Positions 14,867-23,493 of a stretch of 37,460 nt of DNA are shown here, in pieces. The notes under the pieces are model-generated. The model was not told the origin of the DNA and ran no database searches. It worked only from the letters and a program-made list of their open reading frames with translations. The position numbers and the translations under genes were made by a program. The stretch is from Oscillospiraceae bacterium. Lineage in GTDB: Bacteria > Bacillota > Clostridia > Oscillospirales > Oscillospiraceae. The stretch is taken from positions 1 to 37,460 of the forward strand of contig JAFSET010000094.1 in assembly GCA_017435615.1 (NCBI GenBank), in the 5' to 3' direction. Within the stretch, counting starts at the first letter, position 1, and each line of letters starts with the position of its first letter.

Positions 14867-15328
14867 TCAGTCGTCGCTGCGAAGCTGCCGTTCCCGGGCT
14901 TTTTCGATGGCCTTGTCAATGGCCTGCTGGCGGAAATAGGCGTTGCGCTGCTCCCGGACGGCCTTTGCCGCCTGACGGCGTGCCTGCGCACCCTTACGCA
15001 CCGGGTTGACCTTGGTGTCCTTGCGCTTGGCCCGGCCGGTCTGATTGCGCTGCTGCTGCAGCTTCTCCGAGAAGCGGTAGATCACAAATTTCGTGCCGAT
15101 CACCGCCACGCCTTCTGCGCCGGTGGCCTGACACAGCTCGTCACAAACCTCCCGGGGGGACAGCATCGCGCCCTCCAGGACCTTGCCCTTGATCAGCTCC
15201 CGGGTGGTGAGCTGGTTGTCTGTTTCCGCGATCAGGGCATCGGTAATGCCGCCCTTGCCCACCATCAGGGTGGTGTCTAAGGTGGTGGCCTGAGACCGCA
15301 GCTCTGCGCGTTCTTTACTTGTTAGCAT
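14867..15328 (-). CDS. yhbY: YhbY-type CRM-domain RNA-binding protein with basic tail
   Basis: Residues 1-95 form a YhbY/CRM domain, thought to act in large-subunit assembly: MLTSKERAELRSQATTLDTT, MVGKGGITDALIAETDNQL (GKGG plays the GxxG RNA-binding role), ELIKGKVL and GTKFVIYRFSEK. Typical bacterial YhbY stops near 95-100 residues. Here a further 55-60 residues, rich in Arg, Lys, Gln and Ala (RAKRKDTKVNPVRKGAQARR...EKARERQLRSDD), form a positively charged, probably helical or disordered tail. ATG 15328 has GGAGGCAG before it and overlaps the end of rdgB by 14 bases. Confidence 0.92.
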   Translation of the reverse strand: MLTSKERAELRSQATTLDTTLMVGKGGITDALIAETDNQLTTRELIKGKVLEGAMLSPREVCDELCQATGAEGVAVIGTKFVIYRFSEKLQQQRNQTGRAKRKDTKVNPVRKGAQARRQAAKAVREQRNAYFRQQAIDKAIEKARERQLRSDD

Positions 15329-15920
15329 AGCCTGCCTCCAATAATTTTGAATGAAACAGCTTCAGTGCCTGCGCCCGGTGGGAAACACGGTTCTTTTCCT
15401 CAGGGGGGAGCTGGGCAAAGCTGCAAGATAGCGGCGGATAGTAGAAGATCGGGTCGTAGCCAAAGCCGCTGCTGCCCACCGGCTGGCGCAAAATGGTGCC
15501 GTGGACCTCGCCCCGGGCCTGGATACAGCCGCCGTCCGGGGTTACCAGGGTGATCACACAGACGAATTTGCCTTGCCGCCGGTCGTCGGGGACCTGCTCC
15601 ATATTGCGAAGCAGAAGCAGAAGCCGTCCCCAGTCGTCCAGGGTATCGTCAAAGCCGTAGCGTGCCGAATAAATTCCCGGCTCGCCGTTGAGGGCATCCA
15701 CCGCGATGCCGGAATCGTCGGCCAGGGCAGGAAGTCCGCTGGCTTCCATCACAGCCTTGGCCTTGATATAGGAATTTTCCTCAAAGGTGCTGCCGGTTTC
15801 TTCCACATCCAGGTCGATCCCCAATTGGGACTGCAGCACCAGTTCAATACCGAATTGCTCGGTAATTTTGCTGATCTCCTTCAGCTTGTGGGGGTTCTTG
15901 CTTGCCAGTACGATCTTCAT
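15315..15920 (-). CDS. rdgB: XTP/dITP pyrophosphatase (RdgB/HAM1)
   Basis: 201-residue house-cleaning nucleotidase. It hydrolyses non-canonical ITP, dITP and XTP to monophosphates, keeping them out of DNA and RNA. Family motifs in order: LASKNPHKLKEI at the N terminus, TFEENSYIKAKAV, LADDSGIAVDALNGEPGIYS (the catalytic Asp block), GSSGFGYDPIFYYP and KNRVSHRAQAL. The start overlaps the ftsY stop as ATGA (15917-15920), and the stop overlaps yhbY, so translation is probably coupled. Confidence 0.97.
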   Translation of the reverse strand: MKIVLASKNPHKLKEISKITEQFGIELVLQSQLGIDLDVEETGSTFEENSYIKAKAVMEASGLPALADDSGIAVDALNGEPGIYSARYGFDDTLDDWGRLLLLLRNMEQVPDDRRQGKFVCVITLVTPDGGCIQARGEVHGTILRQPVGSSGFGYDPIFYYPPLSCSFAQLPPEEKNRVSHRAQALKLFHSKLLEAGYANK

Positions 15921-16822
15921 TGCAGCAACGCCTCCACAAAGGGCTGTGCCTCGAAGGGCATCAGATCGTCAGCCTGCTCGCCCACACCCACGAATTTCAC
16001 GGGGATCTGCAGCGCGTCTGCCACGGCGATCACAATGCCGCCCTTGGCGGTGCCGTCCAGCTTGGTCAGGGCCACGGCGGTCACGCCGGCAATTTCCTTA
16101 AACTGCTTTGCCTGCACCAGGCCGTTCTGTCCGGTGGTGCCGTCCAAAACCAGCAGCACCTCTCGGGCCGCCTCCGGCAGCTCCCGTTCTACGATGCGGC
16201 TGATCTTGCCCAGCTCGTTCATCAAATTCTGTTTGTTGTGCAGACGGCCGGCGGTGTCGATGAGGATCACGTCGACGTTTCTGGCCTTGGCGGCCCGGAT
16301 GCCGTCAAAGACCACGGAGGCCGGGTCTGCACCCTCGTTTTGGCGGACAATGTCTGCCCCGGAGCGGCCTGCCCAGATCTCCAACTGATCCGCGGCGGCG
16401 GCACGGAAGGTGTCCGCTGCCACCATCAGCACCGATTTGCCTTCCTTTACCAGCCGGGTGGCGATCTTGCCAATGGTGGTGGTCTTGCCCACACCGTTGA
16501 CACCGATCACCAGCACCACTGCCGGCTTGGTGGACAAATTCAAGGCGGTGTCACCCTGGCTGAGCATATCCACCAAAATTTGCTTCAGGGCGGTCTTGGC
16601 TTCTTCTGTGGTCTTCATATGCTCCTGCTTCACCTTTTCACGCAGAAGCTTTGCTGCCTTGACGGAGGTGTCCACGCCTAAGTCAGCCAAAATCAGGCTT
16701 TCCTCCAGCTCGTCATAAAAATCGTCGTCGATCTCGGAAAGTGTGAACACGTTTTCCAAGGTGCTGCTCAGGGCGTCCCTGGTTTTGGCCAGGCCCTGTT
16801 TGATCTTATCAAAAAAACCCAT
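15917..16822 (-). CDS. ftsY: Signal recognition particle receptor FtsY
   Basis: 301-residue SRP GTPase that docks SRP-ribosome complexes at the membrane. It has an N domain (about 1-95) and a G domain with GVNGVGKTTTIGKIA (P-loop), DTFRAAAADQLEIW, LIDTAGRLHNK, LTKLDGTAKGG and KFVGVGEQADDLMPF. The acidic A domain is nearly absent, as in many Bacillota. GGAGACACT precedes ATG 16822. It lies 16 bases after smc; the smc-ftsY pairing is widely conserved. Confidence 0.97.
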   Translation of the reverse strand: MGFFDKIKQGLAKTRDALSSTLENVFTLSEIDDDFYDELEESLILADLGVDTSVKAAKLLREKVKQEHMKTTEEAKTALKQILVDMLSQGDTALNLSTKPAVVLVIGVNGVGKTTTIGKIATRLVKEGKSVLMVAADTFRAAAADQLEIWAGRSGADIVRQNEGADPASVVFDGIRAAKARNVDVILIDTAGRLHNKQNLMNELGKISRIVERELPEAAREVLLVLDGTTGQNGLVQAKQFKEIAGVTAVALTKLDGTAKGGIVIAVADALQIPVKFVGVGEQADDLMPFEAQPFVEALLQ

Positions 16823-16838
16823 AGTGTCTCCTTAATCG

Positions 16839-19800
16839 TTATTCTGCAATACCCAACTGCTCTTCCATCTGCTGCAGGTCCAGCCGCAGCAGCTTGGAAA
16901 TGCCCTGCTCCTGCATGGTCACACCGTAGAGCACATCGGAGGCCTCCATGGTGCCGCGGCGGTGGGTGATGACGATGAACTGCGTCTTTTGGCTTAAGTT
17001 CCGCAGGTAGGAAGCGAAGCGTTCCACGTTCCGGTCGTCCAGTGCCGCGTCGATCTCGTCCAGCATACAGAAGGGGGTGGGACGGACCTTCAAAATGGCG
17101 AAATACAGGGCAATGGCCACAAAGGCCTTTTCACCGCCGGACAGCAGGGTAATGGTCTTGACCTGCTTTCCGGGAGGCTGCACCCGGATCTCAATGCCGC
17201 AGGTCAGCGGCTGCTCCGGATCCTCCAAAATGAGCTGGCCCCTGCCACCGCCGAACATCTCCTGGAAGGTCTGACCGAAGAATTCGTCGATCTTCTTGAA
17301 CTCGGTGACGAAAATTGCCGTCATCTCCTGGGTGATCTCCCGGATGATGTTTTCCAGCTCCTTCTTGGAGTTGAGCACATCGTCCCGTTGACCGGTCAGG
17401 TATGTATAACGCTCATTGACACGGACGTATTCCTCAATGGCACCTAAGTTGGGGGTGCCCAAATTGCCGATGGCACGCTTCAGTTCGCCGATGCGCCGGG
17501 TGCCGGCGGCAACGGACTCGATATGGCCGCGCTTTTCCTGGGCAGTGCCAGGGGTCAGGCCGTAGGTCTCCCACAGCCGGTCGATGGTGTTGCGTTCCTC
17601 GATGGCGGTGGTTTCCTTTTTGTTTTCCAGCAGGGCGCAGGCACTTTCCATTTTCAGGATGTCCTTGTTCTTCTCCTGGATCTGCTGCTCGGTTTTGGAT
17701 TTTTCCGCTTCCGTGCCGGCATACTGGCTCAGGGCCTCGTTCATGCTGCCCCGGACCTGCTGGGTCTTTTCGTCGTTGTCCTGCTGCCGCAGCTTAAGCT
17801 GGCGAATTTCTTCCTCCAGCCGCTGGCTGTCCAGCCGGATCAGCTCAATATCCTGCAGCTTCTTCTCCCGGTCACCTTCGGCGGCAGACTGAAGCACACG
17901 CAGGTCTGCGATGTGGGCCTGAGCGGTGTTGCGCTCGGCTTCCAGGGCCGCAACCTCGGTGCGGATAGCGGCAATGCTGTCGGTGATTCTGGCCACCTGC
18001 TCCTGGGCGTCGATCTGACTGCCCTCCAGCAGGCTGATATTTTGCCGGGTTTGGGTGAGCTGGCTGGTAAACAGCTTGATCTGCGCCCGGACGGCGGCAA
18101 GCTGCTCGTTGTCCATTTGCCGACGGCGCTCCAAAGAATCCATCTCCTGACGGGCGGCGTCGTAGGCATCGGTCAGGGCCTGCAGCCAGATCTCGTGCTG
18201 CTTGACCTGACCGTCTGCGGTCAAGGCGGTCTTTTCCTGCTCCGCAAGCTGCTCCTTGGCAGCGGTAAGCTGGAATTCCACCTGATCGGCGGCCCGGCGG
18301 GCCTCCGTATATTCTTCCTCTGACTTTTGCAGCTTTTCCGTCAGCTCCTGCTCCTGGGCGTTGAGCTTAGACAGCTCGTTGGCACGGCTGAGGATGCCGG
18401 CCTCCCGGCTGACAGAGCCGCCGGTCATCGAACCGCCGGCGTTCAGCACCTGACCGTCCAGTGTGACGATCTTAAAGCGGTTTGCATATTTTTTCGCCAT
18501 GGAAATGGCCTGATCGATGGTTTCGGTAATGACGATGCGGCCCAGCAGGTTTTCCATAACGGCGGTATACTGGGGATCGTAGGATACAAGCTTCGAGGCA
18601 ATGCCCACAAAGCCGGCGCAGTTTTCCAGGCCCTTTTCCTCCAGGGTACGGCCCCGGATGGCGGAAAGGGGAAGGAAGGTGGCACGGCCACCGCCGGTAC
18701 GCTTTAAGAAGGAAATGGCGGCCTTGCCGTCCTGCTCGCTGCCCACCACGATCTGCTGCATGGCACCGCCCAAAGCGATCTCCACGGCAACGGTGTATTC
18801 ATCCTCGGTGCGGATAAGCTGGGAAATAGGTCCGTGGATGCCGGGCAGACTGCCCCGTTTGGCCTCCTGCATCACCATCCGGACGGACTTCTGATAGCCT
18901 TCAAAGTCCTGCTCCATAGCCTTAAAGACCCGGACCTTGGCTTTCACGCCGTCCAGGGTGCTGCGAAGCGCTTGCAGCTTGTCCCCCAGCTCCTGAGCAC
19001 GCTTGGACCGGGTGGTCTGCCGCAGGGTGTAGCCTGCAATGGCGTTGCTGAGAACGGTCACTTCCTCGTTGGCCTTTTTCAGCTCCTGACGGGCCTGGTC
19101 CAAAGCGAGCTCGGCATCGTCGATGCGCTGCTGGCCGGAGGAAAGGTCGTTTTGCAGGATCTCCTGCCGGGAGCTGCTCTCCTGCATAGCCGCTTCCATA
19201 CCACGCAGGTCCGCCTCCCGGGAGGCTAAGTCCGCGGTGAGCTGGACCTCGTTGGAACGAAGCTGCATAAACTGCCGGGTCAGACCCTGGGCATCGGCGG
19301 TCATGGCTGTAAGCTGCTGCTGCATGGCCTGCTCCTGGGCGGCCTTGGTTTCCAGATCCTGATGGATCTGCTCGATCCGGTCCTGGGCCTGCTCCATTTG
19401 GGCGGCAATGCCGGTGGAGCGGTCCTGCTGACCCTGCATATCCTGCTGATTGCGGCGGATATTTTCCTCGTTGTTGCGGATGCCTGCCTCCAAAACGGCA
19501 ATTTGGCCGTCGATCTGCTGATGGGCACCTTCCAGCATGCTCACCTGCACCCGGAGGTTTTCCACCTCCTCGTTGTGCGTCCTGAGCTGCTGGGTCAGCC
19601 GCTCGGTGGCGGCATACAGGTTTTCCAGGTCGTCGTGGGCCTGCTGACGGACAAAGCTGGCGGAAACAAAGTCTTCCTCAGCCTTTTTGGCATCCTGGGA
19701 CAGCTTTTCCAGCCGGTCCATCCAAACCGCAACCTCTACGCCCTGCAGCTCTTCCTTCAGGGTCAGGTACTTTTTGGCCTTTTCCGACTGGATGCGCAAA

Positions 19801-20411
19801 GGCTCCAATTGCAGCTCCAGCTCGGAGACCTTGTCACCGATGCGAAGCAGGTTGTCCTCTGTGTGGCCCAGCTTCCGTTCCGTTTCTTCCTTGCGGTGAC
19901 GGTATTTGGAGATACCGGCTGCCTCTTCGAAGATCTCACGGCGGTCTGCGCTTTTCAAAGAGAGGATCTCGTCAATACGGCCCTGGCCGATATTGGAGTA
20001 GCCCTCCCGGCCCAGGCCGGTGTCCATAAACATTTCGTGAATGTCACGCAGACGGGCGGACTGGCGGTTAATATAGTATTCACTGTCACCGCTGCGATAA
20101 TACCGCCGGGTGACCATGACCTCGTCAGCATCGTAGCTGAGGGCCCGGTCGGTGTTGTCTAAGGTCAGGGTGGCCTCCGCGAAGCCCACCGCGACACGCT
20201 TCTGGGTGCCGCCAAAGATCACGTCCTCCATCTTGGCGCCACGAAGGGTCTTGGTGCTTTGCTCACCCATGACCCACAAAATGGCGTCGGAAATGTTGGA
20301 TTTACCGGAGCCGTTGGGTCCGACGATGGCGGTAATATCATCGCCAAAGCGGATCAGCGTCTTATCGGGGAAGGACTTAAAGCCCTGTACTTCCAAGCTT
20401 TTTAAATACAC
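16839..20411 (-). CDS. smc: Chromosome segregation protein SMC
   Basis: About 1190-residue condensin ATPase that compacts and segregates the chromosome with ScpA/ScpB. N-terminal head: LKSLEVQGFKSFPDKT, with Walker A GPNGSGKSNISDAILW and the QGRIDEIL block. Long coiled coils, very rich in Gln, Glu and Ala, surround a hinge at about residues 500-680 (PGIHGPISQLI...GGSMTGGSVSREAGI). The C-terminal head carries the ABC signature LLSGGEKAFVAIAL and Walker B CMLDEIDAALDD. The start is taken as GTG 20411, which has GAGGATG before it and gives the conserved VYLKSLEVQGFKSF beginning; a TTG at 20441 is in frame but unlikely. It heads the smc-ftsY-rdgB-yhbY operon. Confidence 0.97.
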   Translation of the reverse strand: MYLKSLEVQGFKSFPDKTLIRFGDDITAIVGPNGSGKSNISDAILWVMGEQSTKTLRGAKMEDVIFGGTQKRVAVGFAEATLTLDNTDRALSYDADEVMVTRRYYRSGDSEYYINRQSARLRDIHEMFMDTGLGREGYSNIGQGRIDEILSLKSADRREIFEEAAGISKYRHRKEETERKLGHTEDNLLRIGDKVSELELQLEPLRIQSEKAKKYLTLKEELQGVEVAVWMDRLEKLSQDAKKAEEDFVSASFVRQQAHDDLENLYAATERLTQQLRTHNEEVENLRVQVSMLEGAHQQIDGQIAVLEAGIRNNEENIRRNQQDMQGQQDRSTGIAAQMEQAQDRIEQIHQDLETKAAQEQAMQQQLTAMTADAQGLTRQFMQLRSNEVQLTADLASREADLRGMEAAMQESSSRQEILQNDLSSGQQRIDDAELALDQARQELKKANEEVTVLSNAIAGYTLRQTTRSKRAQELGDKLQALRSTLDGVKAKVRVFKAMEQDFEGYQKSVRMVMQEAKRGSLPGIHGPISQLIRTEDEYTVAVEIALGGAMQQIVVGSEQDGKAAISFLKRTGGGRATFLPLSAIRGRTLEEKGLENCAGFVGIASKLVSYDPQYTAVMENLLGRIVITETIDQAISMAKKYANRFKIVTLDGQVLNAGGSMTGGSVSREAGILSRANELSKLNAQEQELTEKLQKSEEEYTEARRAADQVEFQLTAAKEQLAEQEKTALTADGQVKQHEIWLQALTDAYDAARQEMDSLERRRQMDNEQLAAVRAQIKLFTSQLTQTRQNISLLEGSQIDAQEQVARITDSIAAIRTEVAALEAERNTAQAHIADLRVLQSAAEGDREKKLQDIELIRLDSQRLEEEIRQLKLRQQDNDEKTQQVRGSMNEALSQYAGTEAEKSKTEQQIQEKNKDILKMESACALLENKKETTAIEERNTIDRLWETYGLTPGTAQEKRGHIESVAAGTRRIGELKRAIGNLGTPNLGAIEEYVRVNERYTYLTGQRDDVLNSKKELENIIREITQEMTAIFVTEFKKIDEFFGQTFQEMFGGGRGQLILEDPEQPLTCGIEIRVQPPGKQVKTITLLSGGEKAFVAIALYFAILKVRPTPFCMLDEIDAALDDRNVERFASYLRNLSQKTQFIVITHRRGTMEASDVLYGVTMQEQGISKLLRLDLQQMEEQLGIAE

Positions 20412-20448
20412 CTTATCATCCTCGCAAAATGTAAAAATCAATCAGCTT

Positions 20449-20477
20449 ATTATATCCCAAAATCCCCCAAAATGCAA
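20449..20477 (-). promoter_or_regulatory. Promoter of the smc-ftsY-rdgB-yhbY operon
   Basis: Minus strand TTGCAT (20472-20477), 17 bp, TATAAT (20449-20454), about 40 bp before the GTG start. Confidence 0.85.
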
Positions 20478-20551
20478 GGCTTTCTTTTGCTGTTCCCCGG
20501 CAGGATATGTTTCTTTTTTTACACCGGTTTTCACCCCACCGCAGAAAGCAC

Positions 20552-20991
20552 AAATTTCAGTTTATCGAGCAGATTGCCCTGACGGGCAATGGCATTTTTC
20601 AAATGCCGGGGAAACGGATTGCCACGCCAGTGTGCGCACTGGCTCGCAATGACAAGTCGGTAGGTTTCTACCGTTTCGTTAAACAGGAAAAACGCTGATG
20701 CGTAACATTTTTCTCCTTTTGCAGCAAAACAAAAACCTAAAGCGGTGTCATTGCGAGCCGCCGAACGGCGGCGTGGCAATCTCAAAGGGAAACTTTATTC
20801 ATTTATGGTGTCAAAGGATATTAGGGACCTAAAATAATAAATAATCATTATTTTCAGGCCGAAACGGGTCCTTTGGGTTATCCAACGTACACCCTTGTAT
20901 TTTGAGATTGCCACGCCAGTGTGAGCACTGGCTCGCAATGACACATTGGTAGGTTGTCGCAAAATTCGAACGGCTCGATAAACTGGAATTT
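20552..20991. mobile_element. Complete 440-bp MITE-like element (inverted copy)
   Basis: Bounded by AAATTTCAGTTTATCGAGC (20552-20570) and GCTCGATAAACTGGAATTT (20973-20991). It contains three family palindromes, at 20620-20653, 20747-20783 and 20902-20941, with the same two spacers as 9602-10040 but in the opposite orientation. Both complete copies carry an extra GATTGCC...GGGCAATGGCAT small hairpin close to one TIR (20572-20605 here). No ORF of credible composition and no transposase. Confidence 0.87.
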
Positions 20992-20996
20992 GGCGC

Positions 20997-21026
20997 AAAA
21001 AAGGAACGGCGGGGGAGCCGTTCCTT
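20997..21026 (-). terminator. Terminator of psuG
   Basis: On the minus strand AAGGAACGGC (21017-21026) pairs with GCCGTTCCTT (21001-21010), with a 6-nt loop and a T-run continuing to 20997. It lies 10 bases past the psuG stop and directly abuts the end of the repeat element. Confidence 0.88.
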
Positions 21027-21036
21027 GATTTGGTGG

Positions 21037-21951
21037 TTACAGACTGGCGAAAATGGCGGCGGTCCGGGCGGCCAGGGCAGCGTTGTGATAGACAAGCCGG
21101 ATGTTGGAGGCCAGGGAATTGCCGCCGGTCAGCTCCGCCACACGGGCCAGCAGGAAGGGGGTGGTATCCTTGCCGTGGATGCCCTTTTCATTACATTCGG
21201 CAATGGCCCGGTCAATGGCGGCGTTGATCACATCCAAAGGCATGGCGTATTCCTCCGGGATGGGATTGGTTACCAGCATACCGGAGCCAAGGCCCAGCTC
21301 GTTTTGTGCCCGGAAGGCTTGTGCCAGCTCCTGCTCGGTGTCGATGCGGTAGTCCACGGAAAAGCCGGAGCTGCGGGTATAGAAGGCCGGCAGCTCCTGG
21401 GTGCCGAAGCCGATCACCGGCACGCCCTTGGTTTCCAGGTATTCCAGGGTCAGGCCCAGGTCCAAAATGGATTTGGCACCGGCGCAGACTACCATCACCG
21501 GCGTCCGGCCCAGCTCCTCCAGGTCTGCGGAAATATCCATGGTGGTCTCCGCACCCCGGTGGACACCGCCGATGCCGCCGGTGGCAAAAAATTGGATACC
21601 GGCCATATGGGCAATGATCATGGTGGTGGTGACGGTGGTGGCACCGTCCTGGCCTCTGGCGCACAGCACGGAAAGATCCCGGCGGGAGGCCTTGGCGATG
21701 GCAGTACCCTTCTTGCCGAAGTACTCAATTTCCTCCGGTGTCAGGCCGGCCTTCAGCCGTCCGCCGATAATGGCAATGGTGGCAGGCACCGCACCGTTTT
21801 CCCGGACGATACGCTCCACATTCAATGCCGTTTCCACATTCTGAGGGTAGGGCATACCGTGGGAGATGATGGTGGACTCCAATGCCACCACAGGCTTGCC
21901 CTGGGCCAGTGCTTCACGCACCTCAGGGCTGATATCCAAATACCGGTTCAT
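21037..21951 (-). CDS. psuG: Pseudouridine-5'-phosphate glycosidase
   Basis: 304-residue enzyme that splits pseudouridine 5'-phosphate into uracil and ribose 5-phosphate (in the reverse direction it forms the C-C bond). Family motifs: PVVALESTIISHGMPYPQNV, ATIAIIGGRLKAGLTPEEIE, GATTVTTTMIIAHMAGIQFF, FATGGIGGVHRG, TPVMVVCAGAKSILDLGLTL and VIGFGTQELPAFYTRSSGF. ATG 21951 is chosen because AAGGAG precedes it and MNRYLDISPEV is a normal beginning; the frame runs 45 codons further upstream without a site. It is third in a group with the M14 peptidase and ferritin-like genes. Its usual partner, pseudouridine kinase PsuK, is not adjacent. Confidence 0.95.
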   Translation of the reverse strand: MNRYLDISPEVREALAQGKPVVALESTIISHGMPYPQNVETALNVERIVRENGAVPATIAIIGGRLKAGLTPEEIEYFGKKGTAIAKASRRDLSVLCARGQDGATTVTTTMIIAHMAGIQFFATGGIGGVHRGAETTMDISADLEELGRTPVMVVCAGAKSILDLGLTLEYLETKGVPVIGFGTQELPAFYTRSSGFSVDYRIDTEQELAQAFRAQNELGLGSGMLVTNPIPEEYAMPLDVINAAIDRAIAECNEKGIHGKDTTPFLLARVAELTGGNSLASNIRLVYHNAALAARTAAIFASL

Positions 21952-22006
21952 AGTCAGGCTCCTTTTGTATAAGATAGGTCTATTAAAAAGGAATTTGCGA
22001 CGTTTG

Positions 22007-22948
22007 TCAAGTATCTTGTGCCGCCGTGGGCAGTCCGGTGGCGGCCCGGACCAGAATTCCCAAATTATCCCGGTAGATCTCATCAAACTGGGATAGGGGC
22101 AGAGGATTGACCCCCTGGCCTACCTCGATGGTATAGCCGGGCTTGCGGAATTGCCGGATGAACCAATCCTTGTAGCCGGCGAAGCTGGAATTGAAGGCCG
22201 GCTGGGTCAGGGTGTAGCCGCTGACCCGGGCAAATTCCTCCCCTAACTCCCGAGCGCCAGGGACGGGAATGTCCTGGAAGGTCCAGTAGATCTCCCGGCC
22301 CTGAGAGTGGTAGGCCAGCACCAGCGCAGGGTCCAAAAATTCCGTATAGCCGGAAAGCGCACGGGTCTCAAGCTGATCGAAGGGAGCGCGGCCTACATAA
22401 TCCCGGGGTCCGGGGGAGGTGAAGCCCTGGGAGAATTTGATCTCCCGGGCCTGGAGCCATCCTGCCGGATAGTTCAAATTCAGGTCCACCCCTAACAGGT
22501 TGGCCTTCCAACCATCGGGGAAGGGGATAAAGGGGTAATTATCCGCCAGCCGCCGGGCCTGGTCATACTGATCGTCGCCGGGGGCAATGGCTCCGGTGAC
22601 TAAGTCCACGCCGTCCGGGTCCATCATAGGCACCATGTAGACGGTGGCAGTCTGTGCCAAAGCGGCGGCATCGGTGTCGAATACGGTGCCGCCCTCCCGG
22701 ATGGCATTGGCCCAGTCTTCGGCAAATTTCAGCAGAATGTAGCTGGTGATCCATTCGTTGGCGTGGTGGGCGGCGGTGTAGAGCACCTTCCGTGGGCCGT
22801 TTCCCAGCACCAGGGTCCTGAGAGGTCTGCCGAAGGCGGTGCGTGTCAGCACCTCTGTGCGGCAGAAGGGATAGGCTTCTGTAAGCGCCAGGATGGTCCG
22901 TTCGCAAATTTCTGAGGTAATGGGAACACTGGGATCAACGATGGCCAT
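22007..22948 (-). CDS. M14-family zinc carboxypeptidase (gamma-D-glutamyl-diaminopimelate type)
   Basis: 313-residue metallopeptidase of family M14. Zinc ligands: H62 and E65 in AAHHANEWITSY, and a later His in LVLAYHSQGREIYW. The catalytic Glu is in GYTIEVGQGVNPLP. VDLNLNYPAGW is the conserved substrate-binding Asn/Arg-region block. The closest known group is the gamma-D-glutamyl-L-diamino-acid endopeptidases acting on peptidoglycan stems. I see no signal peptide and no LysM domain, so it may act inside the cell on recycled muropeptides. ATG 22948 is chosen because GGGAGGTG is just upstream; it overlaps the end of the ferritin-like gene by 14 bases, suggesting translational coupling. Confidence 0.88.
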   Translation of the reverse strand: MAIVDPSVPITSEICERTILALTEAYPFCRTEVLTRTAFGRPLRTLVLGNGPRKVLYTAAHHANEWITSYILLKFAEDWANAIREGGTVFDTDAAALAQTATVYMVPMMDPDGVDLVTGAIAPGDDQYDQARRLADNYPFIPFPDGWKANLLGVDLNLNYPAGWLQAREIKFSQGFTSPGPRDYVGRAPFDQLETRALSGYTEFLDPALVLAYHSQGREIYWTFQDIPVPGARELGEEFARVSGYTLTQPAFNSSFAGYKDWFIRQFRKPGYTIEVGQGVNPLPLSQFDEIYRDNLGILVRAATGLPTAAQDT

Positions 22949-23408
22949 GGCGCACCTCCCGGCCGACAGGACCAAGCTGGCCCAGTAACTTCAGCACAGC
23001 GGCGTAGACCTCCTGCTCCTGCCGGGCAAGCTGCCGGAATACCGGGCTGTCCTGGGCGGAGCGTTCATAGGCACACAGGGCCTGCTGTGACCGTCCGCAG
23101 CACCGGCGCAGCAGTGCCTCCGGTGAGCCGGTGGGCGGCTTTGGATATGACCGCCGGGGCAGGCTGTGGGCGCTTACAGCGCAAAGACCGCGCAAAATGG
23201 CGGCCTGCTCCTGTTTTTCCTTGTGCAGCTTTTGCAGGATCAGCTTGCTGTGTCCCCGGAAGCGCCGGGACAGCCTCAGATAGACGGCGCTGTCCTCCAG
23301 CGCGCCGGCAAGCAGCTCAGGAAGAGAACTGTCTGTGTGCAGGTCGGTAGCTGTACCCTGTACACGCTGCCATACCCGTTTGGCTTTTTCACTGTCAAAG
23401 TATTCCAA
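22935..23408 (-). CDS. Ferritin-like four-helix protein with altered metal ligands
   Basis: 157 residues, all-helical, with the rhythm of rubrerythrin-like ferritin domains: helix 1 LPELLAGALEDSAVYLRLSR, helix 2 ILQKLHKEKQEQAAILRGLC, helix 3 LLRRCCGRSQQALCAYERSA, helix 4 FRQLARQEQEVYAAVLKLLG. Iron-binding relatives have ExxH in helices 2 and 4. Here those read ExxQ (EKQEQ) and ExxY (RQEQEVY), so di-iron binding is doubtful. It starts with TTG 23408, supported by AAGGAG 8 bases upstream. First gene of the group with the M14 peptidase and psuG. The fold assignment is inference from pattern, not a match I can confirm. Confidence 0.6.
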   Translation of the reverse strand: MEYFDSEKAKRVWQRVQGTATDLHTDSSLPELLAGALEDSAVYLRLSRRFRGHSKLILQKLHKEKQEQAAILRGLCAVSAHSLPRRSYPKPPTGSPEALLRRCCGRSQQALCAYERSAQDSPVFRQLARQEQEVYAAVLKLLGQLGPVGREVRHGHR

Positions 23409-23493
23409 TATACATTCTCCTTATCCATGTTATGAAAAAATTGTGGGATGCATAGGGACCGTCCGGAGGCCGGTCCCTGTTTATAAAAATCTC

